DNA of 64,000 bases from contig JAGPYM010000004.1 in the NCBI GenBank assembly GCA_020736575.1, positions 1,054,001 to 1,118,000 on the forward strand, in the 5' to 3' direction. This DNA is from Thelonectria olida (Eukaryota > Ascomycota > Sordariomycetes > Hypocreales > Nectriaceae). The notes under the pieces are model-generated. The model worked only from the letters and a program-made list of their open reading frames with translations, searched no databases and was not told the origin of the DNA. Positions 1 to 13,422 of this stretch are shown piece after piece. Position numbers and translations under genes: made by a program. The stretch's first letter is position 1. Each line of letters starts with the position of its first letter.

Positions 1-995
1 GAGGAATGACTGATGTAATGCGCTCCGAGCTTATTATATGAGTTGGTGATAGCGGCCGTGAGTAGGAATGTAATTTCAGGAGTTTAGGTCATTGGGCGGA
101 AGCATTTATCAAGGATTGGTTTGGTGTCTACCGTGGAACTAATTGCTCTCGGCGATTCTCGTGAAATGGCCGACTTTATACATGGATATGATTTCATCTG
201 GCCGTTGTTTGGAATGCAGAACGATCAATTACGCAATCGAAGCTAGAAGCAACACCATTGAATGCCAATCCCTTCTCAAACGGATCCGAAGCTGTGGTTA
301 CAGCTATAAAAGTGACTCGTTTGCGCATGTATATCTTTATGCCTTGAAATCAAACCAGAGGAGGAAGCGATTGCGGTCTCAGAAAGGGTCATTCTGTTGA
401 CACTGTGTGGTGTTGTCAGGCTCAGGGTTGGCGCTTTTGACTGGTGCCAGCGCCACAAAGAGCCGGCATAAACGCCAGCTCAGCCCCCGCGTCAGCAGCT
501 GCGAGCCGTCCATTCAAGGTCCCGCCACAAGCGCCACAACCACTGATGTCGCCACCGAGCATGCTCGCGCCACACCTGCACAGTGTCTACACAGTTAGAT
601 TAAGCGAAAACGGCTTGGAGCAATCTCCAGACCAAGGCTGAACCTGGACACCCCCAAGCAGCCATCGAACATCCCTCCCTCCTTGCCTCTCTCTCCCTCC
701 CTCATCTCTGCCCACTCGCGAAATCATCCACCCACAGTTTCCGTCGTGAAGCGGCCTACCCACCAAAAGCAAATCTCATCCCAACGTCGGCCAGCGCTCT
801 CCTTTTGATCTCGACTCTTTTCCCTACGCCCACAGGTACCCCTCCGCCCCTGACGCCGCATTTGTGCCTCGTGCCCCACCGCTCGCGATTCAGGCGTGAC
901 CGCAACGTCAACATTCTACAACCGCCCGCCAACGTCATTCTCCCCTAACTCTCCCTCCGCCCTATATCCTCAACCAAACCACACTCCCTCGAATC
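1..995. other. Intergenic / PP2Ac upstream region
   Basis: I see no supportable gene here. The last 330 bases (about 655-995) are rich in C and T, with runs of CCCTCCCTCC and CTCTCTCC type, as is usual for a fungal promoter and leader. This fits a promoter and 5' UTR for the phosphatase gene starting at 996. The few open frames are short, lack ATG-anchored conserved sequence, and look random. Confidence 0.5.
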
Positions 996-2422
996 ATGGA
1001 CACCAATATGGAGGACGTTGGGCGAGCACCCGCAGAAGCTTCGCCCGTTCTTAACTTCGAGCCCACCACCATCCCCACCCTCGATGGCTGGATCGAAAGC
1101 TTGATGGGCTGCAAGCAGCTTGCTGAGAGCGATGTCCAGAGACTCTGCGACAAGGTGAGACAGGCACAACGGAGCGGATATCACAGTGCAGCTGCTTGAG
1201 AATGCTATGTATGCCCTCGTGCTGTTATAAATGAAGGCGTCGTCGCAGTTTTCTGTAGCCTGCTGTTCAGGTATCTCGCGTGATTCACATGGGCGTCACG
1301 CTAATCTTTGACACAGGCACGAGAAGTTTTGCAGGAGGAGTCAAATGTTCAGCCAGTGGTATGTCTTGCAGGCGCATATCTTAGCAAGGTTCCTGCCTCT
1401 GACCATTTGCCAGAAATGTCCCGTCACCGTCTGTGGCGATATCCACGGCCAATTTCACGACCTGATGGAGCTGTTCAAGATTGGCGGTCCCAACCCCGAC
1501 ACAAACTATCTCTTCATGGGTACGCATAACTACAATAGAATCTCTCTTGTATCGACCGGCGATTGACACAATATTCAGGCGATTACGTTGATCGAGGATA
1601 TTACTCCGTCGAGACCGTCACTCTCCTCGTCGCTCTCAAGATTCGATACCCCCAACGCATTACTATCCTCCGTGGAAACCACGAATCCCGTCAGATCACC
1701 CAAGTCTACGGCTTCTATGACGAGTGCCTTCGAAAGTACGGCAATGCGAACGTCTGGAAGTACTTCACCGACCTCTTCGACTATCTTCCGCTCACCGCCC
1801 TCATCGACAACCAGATCTTCTGTCTCCACGGCGGTCTCTCCCCCAGCATTGACACGCTGGATAACATCCGTGCTCTAGACCGTATCCAGGAAGTCCCCCA
1901 CGAGGGTCCCATGTGTGATCTTCTTTGGTCAGATCCCGATGACCGTTGCGGCTGGGGAATTTCGCCCCGCGGTGCGGGGTACACCTTTGGACAGGATATT
2001 TCAGAGGCATTCAACCATAACAATGGCTTGACACTGATTGCACGAGCCCACCAGCTGGTCATGGAGGGATACAACTGGTCTCAAGACCGGAATGTGGTAA
2101 CCATTTTCTCGGGTACGTCATTTTGCGCATACAAGTCTGTCCAATTAATCCAGGCTTGTGCTAACGAATTCATTAGCCCCCAACTACTGCTACAGATGCG
2201 GTAACCAGGCCGCCATCATGGAGATTGACGAGCACTTAAAGTACACCTTGTAAGTTTTGTTGACTCTCCAGATACCAATTCAAGACTAACTGAAGTGCAG
2301 CTTGCAATTTGACCCTTGCCCGAGAGCAGGCGAGCCTATGGTCTCACGGCGTAAGTACATGTGTGCAAATTTCATTAGCTCAATGCTAATTCAACCTAGG
2401 GACTCCCGACTACTTCCTCTAA
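996..2422 (+). CDS. pphA: Serine/threonine protein phosphatase 2A catalytic subunit
   Basis: This is the catalytic subunit of PP2A, a two-metal phosphoprotein phosphatase that works with scaffold and B-type subunits in cell cycle, TOR and stress signalling. The model has seven exons: 996-1154, 1317-1358, 1414-1519, 1579-2112, 2177-2249, 2301-2350 and 2400-2422, giving 328 residues, 19 longer at the N-terminus than animal PP2Ac (309). Metal-binding signatures are all present: GDIHG (D76, H78), GDYVDRG (D104), GNHE (N136), and the later His positions near 186 and 260. The C-terminus ends TPDYFL, the conserved methylation and phosphorylation tail, encoded partly by a 23-bp last exon. Introns are 49-162 bp with GT..AG ends. 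The C-terminal tail separates PP2Ac from PP4, PP6 and PP1. The PP2A-binding protein Tap42 is encoded at 52.5 kb in the same window. Confidence 0.96.
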
Positions 2423-3283
2423 TCTTGCTCCGTATACCCTTGTTCAAACCAAGCTCAACCTTCCGACCCTGTGCACGATCAACGACCTACCAGCGCCGAA
2501 AACTGTGCTTGTTCTTGTACGATTTTACCAAAAGACCCCGGGCAATAGAGGATCCCTGGTGCAGGATTTGTAGCGAGTCCTCAAAACATATTGTGGGAAT
2601 ACTAAAGGGCACGATCAAAGGGGTATCCTCTACGCACATGGGGCACATGACCGTCTCAGGTAGAGGAGAGGATTCTATTCTTTGTTTTACTGTACAGGCA
2701 TGGCACTCGGCCCCTTACGTTCTTAGACATGCTACCGTGACGATGCTGCAAGAGAAAGAAATAAAGAAGTTTTGCATGAATGAATTTATCAATGTCGAGT
2801 TTTTGTGCGAATTGTGTAGCCGTAGTGGGTGTGCAACAACGTTGGTGTGCAACCCTACCAGTTCAGTTAGACAACCGACCGACGTATTAGTCGAGGCGAG
2901 GGAGCGAACCCCTTTTCAAGTCTCGGCAAGGGATGGCCCTTGGTTGGCTTTCTTACATGGTCGAGGATCAAATGTTGGCTGCTTGTCATTTCGTATGCTG
3001 GCACAGAGGCACAGACGGGTATTTCAGGTAAGTTGTGATGATACATAGAGTCTATCTACTGACGACAACCGCGAGGTCGTCTTTATTAGGTAGGGTTATA
3101 GTCATAATTCATACATCCAGTCTAATCCTTGCGCCAAGCACCAATGAAGGGGTAAGGTTTTCGCAAATGCATACAATGCAAGTTTTTTGTTTACCAATGA
3201 CGGTCGCTCATATCCTGTGCTCCGGGTACGCTTATACAATATAGAACAGGGTCGCTGAAAAGCGAAGGGATGGTCTAGTCAAA
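2423..3283. other. Intergenic between PP2Ac and DUF3112 gene (convergent)
   Basis: The region lies between two convergent genes and should hold both 3' UTRs. A long open frame crosses 2302-3048 on the + strand, but its first part is the PP2Ac terminal exon in frame; beyond the PP2Ac stop its composition is not protein-like. I see no tRNA-like box pair and no repeat. Confidence 0.5.
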
Positions 3284-4391
3284 CTAGACAGTCTCGTGCT
3301 GAGGGCGGTCCTTCAAACGGTGCTCCTCCTGTGGCTTGGGAGGCTCGTCGTCGCCAAAGACTTCGGACTCGGTGTTCACCCTAAAGACGCGGTCGTCGGT
3401 AAAGGGCTCCTCGACGCTGCTAGAGTAATCGCCAGGACCCTTGCTGCCGTTGGGAATGTGGAAACGCTTGTCGAATCGCGACAGGGCGTAGGAGAAGACG
3501 ACGATGAGCTCGATGACGTAGTTGAAGATGTAGAAGCAGGCCTTGTGGTGGAACCACGCTGGGTTGTTGGCGGGGCGGATCTCATAGGCGATGCCAGCAC
3601 GGAAGCCAGCTCCCAGCGTGAGGAGGGCGGAGGTGAAGAGAAGGAGGCGGATCTTGGTGCGCATGCGGCCTTTGCCGAACTTGTCCATGGGAGCCTTGCG
3701 AGGGAGGACGAAACAGAGAGCGACGATGGGGATGGGCAGGAAAGCCAGCACGGCGAGGTAAGTGGTCGAGGTGAGCTGAATCTTGCGGAGCTGGGAACGG
3801 ATGCGCATGTCGAGAGTGTAGAACATGTAGACAGCAGCGACGACGACCATGCCAAGGTTGGCGCCAATGCTAAAGAACAAGAAGCGGAAAGCAAAGGTAG
3901 CAGGCTTGCTCCAACCAATATGAGGATGGTAGGCACGTAAAATGCGCTGGGCGAAGATGAGGTTGACGATAAAGAGGAGGACAACACCGGCGTTGACCAA
4001 GACTTGGGCGGCGATTGCGAGACCAACGTTGGTGAGATTGGAGGCCCAGACGATTCTCAGGACGTTTGCCGTAATTCTAGCCATGCAGAAACCGAAGAGC
4101 AGGGCAGACAGAACGAACTTGTGGGATCGACGACGGTTGAGTTGGAAGATGGTCATGTTGAGGGCGGCTCCGGCAATGAAGAAGACGAGGAGGACGGCGC
4201 TGATGGGGTCGTCGACCTTGACGGTTGGACGACCACCGAGGCCAGCACTTGTGGGAAGATATGGAGGGCCCTGTTGAAGGAGGGGTTTGGTGTAAGTTGG
4301 AGATCCTATACTGGTTTGAATTGATGGTAAAGTGAGGACTTACAGACTGAGTGGGCATGTTAGGTTGCCCCTGGGCGGATTGTGATGACAT
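3284..4391 (-). CDS. DUF3112-type seven-transmembrane fungal protein
   Basis: A predicted multi-pass membrane protein of 344 residues from two exons, 4344-4391 and 3284-4270 (minus strand), with a 73-bp intron. The first exon encodes only MSSQSAQGQPNMPTQS; splicing to the CAG at 4271-4273 continues with GPPYLPTSAGLGGRP and a first hydrophobic segment. About seven hydrophobic helices follow, with the family signature region FQLNRRRSHKF after helix 1 and FGFCMARI in helix 2, then a charged cytoplasmic tail of about 70 residues. Overall pattern matches the fungal family DUF3112, whose function is unknown; I name it from memory of the family. A closer, in-frame acceptor would leave an intron under 40 bp, so the 73-bp intron was chosen. 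Confidence 0.82.
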
Positions 4392-5327
4392 GGTGAATGA
4401 ATGACTTGGTTTGTCTCGTAGGTAGTGTGACGCTTGTTAGTGTTGGTGTTGTTCCCTGAATATAGGGTGATGGGAGCTGTTCGAGAAAGGGAACTCGCAA
4501 CAGATGTGACGCATTGAGTCTGAACTTGTTTGGCCAGCAATACGAAAACTCACAACTTGAAGCACGGGAGAGGCAACTGATATATGTATCAAAGTCAATT
4601 TCCACGACAAACACGGCGTCCTCATGCAGGCGTCCTCATGAAGCAACATGTCGGAGAGTCGGAGCTCGCGCCAAGGATTCAGCCCAGAAAATGATCTGCG
4701 CCAGGATCATCAGCACGTCTCCTTAATTGCTGGTTGCTCACACCATACCGCATTGAGCACCAAATTCGGGTGCAAAAGTCGGAGGTCGGAGGTTAGCTGG
4801 AAGCGCGAGGGCGGAAGCCGTTGAATTTCTTCCCGAAATGCTCACCCGTCAGGTATGATGCCGCCACGTGCGGATTCGACCCCCTCGTTTATCTCACCAA
4901 TGTCCTCCCTGTGGTTGGGCCGATGTCTCGCTTGTCCTAGCCAAGACTCTTACCGCAGTCTCGCAAGACCCCGAAGTCCGCCATGGAGTAAGTTGGGACT
5001 CCGACAACGTATCCTTCGTTTTTCTTCTTCATGCCAAGGTCCGACCACGCGTCTTCGCTCCTATAACGCATCGTTGATGAGTCCAATCTCGACGATGCCA
5101 AGATATATCCATAAATTACCCGCGAATCCTTCCGAGCACCCTCATTGTACTTCGTCATGTAGCTGCTGACTTCTGGCTTCGAAAACGGGCCCGTACACTG
5201 GACTCACGTTGCCCCAAGGCAGATACTCTTCAACGCGCTCTGCCATGGAACCACTTGGCACTAACAGCCTCCTCTTTGATCTTCGCGTCATGTTAGTATA
5301 GTTTACTCATGGCTACGGTTGGCCGTC
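4392..5327. other. Intergenic upstream of DUF3112 gene
   Basis: About 0.9 kb between the start of the DUF3112 gene and the stop of the RNase H-like gene. It should contain the DUF3112 promoter (minus strand) and the RNase H 3' UTR. No protein family, tRNA or repeat was recognised. Confidence 0.4.
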
Positions 5328-6200
5328 TCAAGTCTCCGGCGTGACGTACCTGGGCAACGATCCCGTCGGCGATGGCTGGTCGTGGTCATCACTGTTCCCT
5401 TCGGCCTCCAAATTCCAGTCGAGCAGAACTTGTTCCTCAGCAGCCATGTTTTGCCCGCTTCGGCTCTCCCTCGCTGCCCAGTCAGCCACGATGTTGCCCT
5501 CGACCGTTCCTCGAGGAACCCAATGGAACTCGACTTTGACTCGACATCTTTCGAGCCCTTTGACCATCTCCAATGCTGTCTTGGTTAACTGTTTCACCAG
5601 CTGGAATTTCTTCAGGCTCTGCGCACCGGGACGGCCACGAGCTCGGCCCCGTCGTCGTCCAATTCGAAAGAGCGAACTCTGGCTGTCGGTGTAGATCCTG
5701 ACCGTCTGGGGGTTGCAACCTTTCTTTTCGAGCCGGATCAGCTGGTTGGCGAAGAGGAGTGCATGGACGATGGCTAGGAGTTCGGCGCTATTGACCGTCT
5801 GTCGCTTGTCCAGACTGCGTCCCATCATCCGCACCCAAGTACCGCATCGTCTGCACGCCACTGCCCATCCGGTCACGGGCTGCCCCAGTCGATGACCTAC
5901 CATTGAAGCATCAGTCCACAGAATAAGCTGGGACGTGTCTCCTGGGACATTGGGCTCCAACAGCGCTGCGATTAAGGCCTCTCTGTGTTGACGGATGGTG
6001 ACCATCTTCGCCGGTGCTCGCTTCTGCTTCTTGATGGCATGGCGAACCAACAAGTCGCGCTTTGGTTCGACATTTCCGTCGTTGGCGGAATCGTTCCTGT
6101 ACTTGTTGAAGAGTGCGGTCCCTGTTTTGTGCAACGCCTCTCTGGTCGTAGCCAGGATGCCGTGACACCACTTTGGAAGCCAATCCATGGTGTTTGACAT
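5328..6200 (-). CDS. Stand-alone RNase H-fold protein
   Basis: A single-exon protein of 290 residues with a type 1 RNase H domain at about residues 92-245. The four acidic catalytic positions are visible: D97 in WTDAS, E140 in NSAELLAI, D172 in YTDSQSSL and D240 in VADWAAR. RNase H enzymes cut RNA in RNA-DNA hybrids. The stretch HWVPRGTVEGNIVAD resembles the WVPGHxGxxGNExAD signature of retroelement and bacterial RNase H, but the His after WVPG is absent. A basic stretch (residues 50-73) precedes the domain and an RG-rich loop lies at 181-192. The start was set at the first in-frame ATG (6200); upstream codons in frame have no ATG. There is no reverse transcriptase, integrase or terminal repeat nearby, so this is a free gene rather than an obvious transposon fragment. 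It may be a domesticated retroelement RNase H; this is inference. Confidence 0.8.
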   Translation of the reverse strand: MSNTMDWLPKWCHGILATTREALHKTGTALFNKYRNDSANDGNVEPKRDLLVRHAIKKQKRAPAKMVTIRQHREALIAALLEPNVPGDTSQLILWTDASMVGHRLGQPVTGWAVACRRCGTWVRMMGRSLDKRQTVNSAELLAIVHALLFANQLIRLEKKGCNPQTVRIYTDSQSSLFRIGRRRGRARGRPGAQSLKKFQLVKQLTKTALEMVKGLERCRVKVEFHWVPRGTVEGNIVADWAARESRSGQNMAAEEQVLLDWNLEAEGNSDDHDQPSPTGSLPRYVTPET

Positions 6201-6491
6201 GCATCTGATGTGCAGTGTGAAGATTGATTGAGAGTGAAAATTTATCGAGAGTGGCAGCCCTCTTTTATCTCCCTCTTGTGGGAGTCGTGATAAGGTTTGC
6301 TCTGCACAAAGATAGAGAGGTACGATCGGCAGGCACGGAACTGTGCAAGGGTCCAAAGAAACCTTGGCTCATCTATCAGAGGAAAGTGCCTTGGTTCTAC
6401 CTGCCTTCTATAAAAAAACAATGCGCTACTCTAAGAAGGTACGAAGTACTATCCTCAATCCTCTCGGCTTAGACATGTCCAATTCTGTTCT

Positions 6492-8111
<1,620 letters not shown>

Positions 8112-11100
8112 CGTGTTAAAAGAAACAGTGCCGTTGTAACTATAAAAACTGCTTTACTGCTGTCGAGGTTGATGAACGGGACAAGTTTGTGGGCAGGGAC
8201 TAGGTTGTCAGGTTTGTTGAGGATGGACTGCATAGAGGCTAGCTGCCCCTCACGTAGATTGCCTTCCGAGGCATTGGGAGGTTTGGATAGATCAAGGCAT
8301 TCGCCCGTGATCAACGTCTACTTTCCGTTATGGATCCGACAAGCAAATTCCTAGTTCCGTGGAACTTTTTTATTCTCCATCAGCATAGGTTTACAGCTGA
8401 GGTCTAACAATCGTCCGGCATTGACCGTGTGACGTATAGTCGCAGAGACGGACTATATCATTCATGCATTATGCAACCTGTTTCTCTGAATTATGCGCCG
8501 TTATTGTTGTCATTGCCTGCCATTTCGCTACCCCTTCAACCTAGCTACACCAAGTTAGCGAAACATCTGGGCACTAGTTAGTTAGCAGGTACTGGAAGAT
8601 TGTCTTGACCAACGAGGCTTCGAGCAGGGCCTACCCTAATGCCCAGTACGTAGTAGCAAGCTGGGAGACTTGTTCACCCAGAAACGCAAATTACTCCACG
8701 AAAAGAATACCAATCCTATCTGAGGCCGACGATTCAACCAAACCCATCCCCTTCTTGCCAGGGCATTTAACCATCGCGTTGTCATTGAGTGGGAATGTCT
8801 GGATAGATGGGCAGACAATCTGGTGAGGTGGATGTTGGATCTCAAGACCAATAGCCCGGCGAGCACTCGTCTCGTTGCAAGGGGGATGTCTCATTATACC
8901 AATTATGATCATGAGCTTCCCGTCGTCCTTGCAAACGATTGACCCTGAACATACAATACCTCTGATCCAGCCTGAGACCCTAAATCAGGTCGATAACCGA
9001 GCGAGCATCTTCACGCCCTTGCATGTTAAACGGATGAGTTGTCAGACAACTTCCCGAGAAGGACTGAAGCATTAAAGACTAGATCAGAATCTAGACTCGG
9101 GCGATCAGGAGGCTTTTGAATCCCAAGTCAGACTACCGCGAGCAATCCGGCCCACATGATCCAGATTGGCTGTTGATAGAAGTCTCCGAGGACATTGTGC
9201 CGATCTCATCAAAGCTGCGTCGACGAAGCCGCTCATCCAAAGTTTCTCCCTGGTAGATCCTGGGTGACACAGGTCTCGATTTCCCTGATCATCGCCCGCA
9301 ACGGACCCTATACTCCAATGGCGAATTTGCAGATCCTCCCTCACATATCTGGGCAGCCGTTTGCAACTGGGTACCCTCCCCGAACTACTGACAAACGTGA
9401 AGTTATTGGCAGCAAGTGGGTTAATACAAAACACTGTGATATTGCGGTTTCCGTCATCACTCAACCAAAACCAGATCGGTTGGCGGTAAAGGGGAGTGTA
9501 CGTCCACTGCATGAGACAACCAGCCTGTTCTGAGCGACAACAACAAGACTCCAAGACACGCCATCATAGAGATGGACATATCCATGATTAGGTTGAAAAC
9601 GAACTGCAAGCTGGATCCAATGTCTTTCCATGTCAAATGAATCCAAGACATGCATGACCTGTGATTCTTCCCTGCTGTTGGGTTCGGATACAGATTGCTA
9701 TTCCTCAGGCTGCGCCACCCTTGCATGTACATCTGAGACTTTTGATCTTGAAACTTCTTGTTTGATTGCCTTTTTGGATTGCCTAAAAGAGCCATTGAGC
9801 TTCTTCTGTTCTTCTGCTTTGGGCTATCACGGGGCTGAATAGGAATGCGGCCCCACAGACCGGAAGAGCTTCAGCCGGCGGCCCGCTCCGGCTAACGCTC
9901 GAGGCAGCAAATACTTCGGAGGTGCACTTTAGAATGCAGCTGCATCGCAAGGATATTCGGGCTACCTCAGGTATCTCCTCTTCCTCGGACGGAGGGCAAT
10001 GTGGAAGCTCTGTTTAGTTTAGGGACTTGAGTGATATGTGGTGCGTCTCTCAACCATTGACTCCACTATGGCTCGCTCTGCTGGAGATATGCTCTGACGG
10101 TCCGTCGGTTTTTTCGAGCTTACCGATAAAGGACTCTGCTGATAATACGAGCCTCAGTGCTGATCGGTCCCTGAGTGAATATGTAGCGTTGCTTTGCTTG
10201 CTTTGCTTGCTGCAGATGCATAGTGTAGTCTGAGCTCGGATAAACCCTGTCCAGTTGCGTTCCTGGCTAAAGGTGAAACGGGTACCTGGCTGAACAGGGA
10301 CCCCATGGAGGACGGGAAATGACATAGTGGGAACTAGATGCTTATTCGTCGACTTCTCTCGAAAATTGTGCATCATCGTGGGCTCCTTGTTGTGCTCTTG
10401 TGTAATTGTGCTGGTGGTGAGAGAATTTTCTCTATCAAACATTGTGATCAGCGGCTCTTGACGGCGCCGATTGCTGCACAATACCGTGGTTGCTTTTCGT
10501 CGGTCGGTGAAGGTAACAGGGCGGAGATACCCGCTTATTGGTGCCTTGTCTCAACGCTGAACACCTCCCCATGTTATCCGCGTGGGGTGTCGAAGCGCAC
10601 GAGTTTCTTTGTTTGCTCCAAAGCGAGGGAAACGGTGGCAGTGGTACGGATACTTGGATGGCATCTAATGATATGCAGTCATGTCAGTTCTCTTGTGCAA
10701 ATGCGGGTGCATCGTCATCCTCCATGTCGTGCTGGTGAGCTTGGGGAGTGGGCCAATGGGATGCTCATGTTGCGTTTCCCACGCTCCGTGACCCCCGCCT
10801 AGTCTGGGTTCCTGAAGAAACATGCCAGAGTTCGTAGGTTTGCTAGGGTCGCGATGCTACTCTACACGGCGGTGACATGGCATCCATGGACCAATGGCCA
10901 GTTTCAGCCGGTGGTTTGGCGACAACGTAGCTACCTACCTGATTTGGATCGGAGCGGAGTTATTGAAGCCATCAGGTGTAGATAGGTGGCTGGTAATCAG
11001 CGGGTTGATAATGGAGAAAACTGATTCTCCCAGAAGTTGAAAGGGAGGGAAATCGTTGTGTTCGACGAGGCGTTTTGCATTTCGTGGACGTGGCTGACAG

Positions 11101-13422
11101 AATTCTAGAGCGTATCAGCAGCAGCTCGGACAGTGTCTCAGTCGGTTGCTCAGCTCGACTTGGTGACTACTTTGTTGAGGAGCACGGCTCGTAGCAACGA
11201 ACTATCAAAGCTAATAATAAGCCAAAAGTGGTGGGGTGCTACAGCAACTTTGCAGCCGGCACGCAAGTCGCGAACACGGGCCGCATATACGATTGATGGC
11301 TCGTTTGCACAAGTGGCTAATGCGGTTGCTTGTGCATCTATTTTGATCTGCTGTGGATCGACTAACACAACTCGAATTCTCGGTTCTTGTTGGTCGAAGC
11401 CGGAAACTGTGTTTCCTCGCCTTCGAAAATGAGCCGAGATGGCCGCGCCAACACTTGCAAGCGATCGAGATGCGGTCATCCCGCAAGGGCTGATGCACAA
11501 CTGGCAGAATCCTGACAGATAGAGAGATGGAACGGCGCCCAATTAGAGCGTTGACTCGTGGGAGGTGTGTGCAACGCGACGGCTTCGGAGCCAGCGGTAA
11601 GCCATCTGTGCCTTGTCTGGGATACGACTGGATCAACGTCTCAGTCATCATGACTCTACGTACTTCGTGGTGCACGGAGGATAAGACGATTTCCGTGCAA
11701 AATGGAGCCAATTGCTGCGAACAGACTCCATGACGAGGATCGAAGCAGAGTCGAGACCGGAAGAGAGTCAAGTCGACGCGAGGGCGCACTGAAGTAGTGT
11801 GACCTCGTTAGGTAAGGGGGGAGGAAGAGGGAGATGTACTGGAGGGGGAGAAGATGACATGGAGACGTATGCAGTCTGGATATTTGCGAGTGCATCAGAC
11901 TTGATTGGGAGAGAGCGAGGCTTTCGGTGTCCTCTTTGACGGGCCGGCTGCGTCACTGCCACCGTAAGAAGAATGGATCTGAGAGAAACGTGGTGGTGAA
12001 ATGTGCTGAATGAAACGCTACCGCTGGATGGATTTCCTCGCCTCGGTGTTTTTTGTTTCCTTCCCAGTTGGGTGAAGAGATTCACCAGGAAGGCACGCCT
12101 CGCCCAAATTTTTTTTTTTAGCGGCAACAACCAAAATTGGTAGGCGACGAGAAAAGAGCTTTGGTGGTGACTGCAGCCATATTGGCGCTAAACCGGAGTG
12201 CGATGGAGGGGTCGTTCGGCGCCATGGAAGTCCCAGCCCGCATGCGCAGTATCCCTGTTCCCCAAAATTAAACGCCCCAAGGCGCACCCACAGTGGACTA
12301 GGTACCGGTCTCACCAGAAGTTGGTGGCTTCGGTACCTGCTGGAACCGCACCAGCGTTACCTCGTAGAGTCGTAGTCGCAAACGGGACCTGCCCCATGCC
12401 CATCTGGGTCTAAGTCGGGCAGGCACCCCCAGCAATCGCCATTTCCCTCTCGGCGCCATGGTGCACAGCACGACCTTGATCAGTTCAAACACCAGTCGCC
12501 GGCACTCCCACCGCCCAGTTTTCGCATCCTCACGACTTCTTCCTGCTTGCACAAACAGACACGGCTTCTCTTACCGCACCACGCTTGAAACCTCGCAGGT
12601 AGCAAGTGCAAATACCACGCTCCTCTCATCCACCCCGGCGCTTCCTGGCCTCGTACCTTGCCTCTAAGGTACCCGATTTACGAAGTACCTAGTCGAGAAC
12701 GAAGTCGAATCCTCGTCGCAGAATCGCGCAAACCTGGCTGCTTAATAAACCCAGTCCTTACTAGACCCTCACACCCCCTAATATCCCAGCCAATTCTGAA
12801 GCTCTGGCCCGAACCTCTGGCTCTGGCTCTCACCTTGGCTCTTGGCCCCTTCTCACTTCTCTTCACCCTGTCTCCTCCTTGGCCGCGTCGTTTCTTCTTT
12901 TCTCTCCCATCCCGGCCCGGCCAGTTTGTCTTGCATCTCGTCCGTCGCTGGCTCCTGCAACTGCTCCTCAAGCCACGACGATAGTCGACAGGAACGAGTC
13001 TTCGAGCTCATTCCCAAGGGCCCGTGTTCATCCACCACCTTCATTATTTCTATTCTGTTTCGCGACACTCGCTTGTCCTTCTAATAATAAATCTAATTTT
13101 CGCCAATTGCGATCCTTCGTTCTCTCGACCCGTTCAAACCGATCCCTACGCGTCACCAGTTCGCATCAACTCAAACCTCTGGTCCGATTTTGCGTTGCAG
13201 GAAGCCGATTTTGGATACGACGATTACCTGAGTATCCTCTCCGCCAGCAGTTCCTTAACCGTGGCTTGACTTGAGTTCCAACTACTTGACGACCATCGTC
13301 CGACGACATACCGTAACGTCCGGTCATCGACCCGAAACTTGCCCCGACAACCATGCACGCGAGGATTTTTCAGTAAAGAAACCGTCATTGTGTTCTGCTC
13401 GTTTGCAGACTAGGATCTCACC
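8112..13422. other. 5.3 kb gene-free block
   Basis: No gene can be supported here on either strand. Open frames are short, mostly overlapping in several frames, and match no family I know. The block must hold the divergent promoters of the oxidoreductase (minus) and the SH3 protein (plus). From about 12.7 to 13.4 kb the plus strand becomes C/T-rich (ttctctcccatcccggcccg), a typical long leader for the gene at 13423, with several upstream ATGs. A 9-bp direct repeat occurs at 10191-10209. Minus-strand frames at 9.1-9.8 kb look weakly protein-like but change frame; see findings. Confidence 0.45.
10191..10209. repeat. Short tandem repeat, 9-bp unit GCTTTGCTT
   Basis: Two adjacent copies of the 9-base unit followed by a partial copy, in the gene-free block. 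No function is apparent. Confidence 0.8.

Noticed and set aside
2905..2925. GAGCGAACCCC resembling a reverse tRNA T-arm
   Set aside because: The stem would contain mismatches and there is no D-arm or anticodon arm at the expected distance.
2423..3048. Downstream continuation of a 248-codon frame past PP2Ac
   Set aside because: The first codons are the last PP2Ac exons; after the true stop (reached by splicing) the sequence has no protein-like character.
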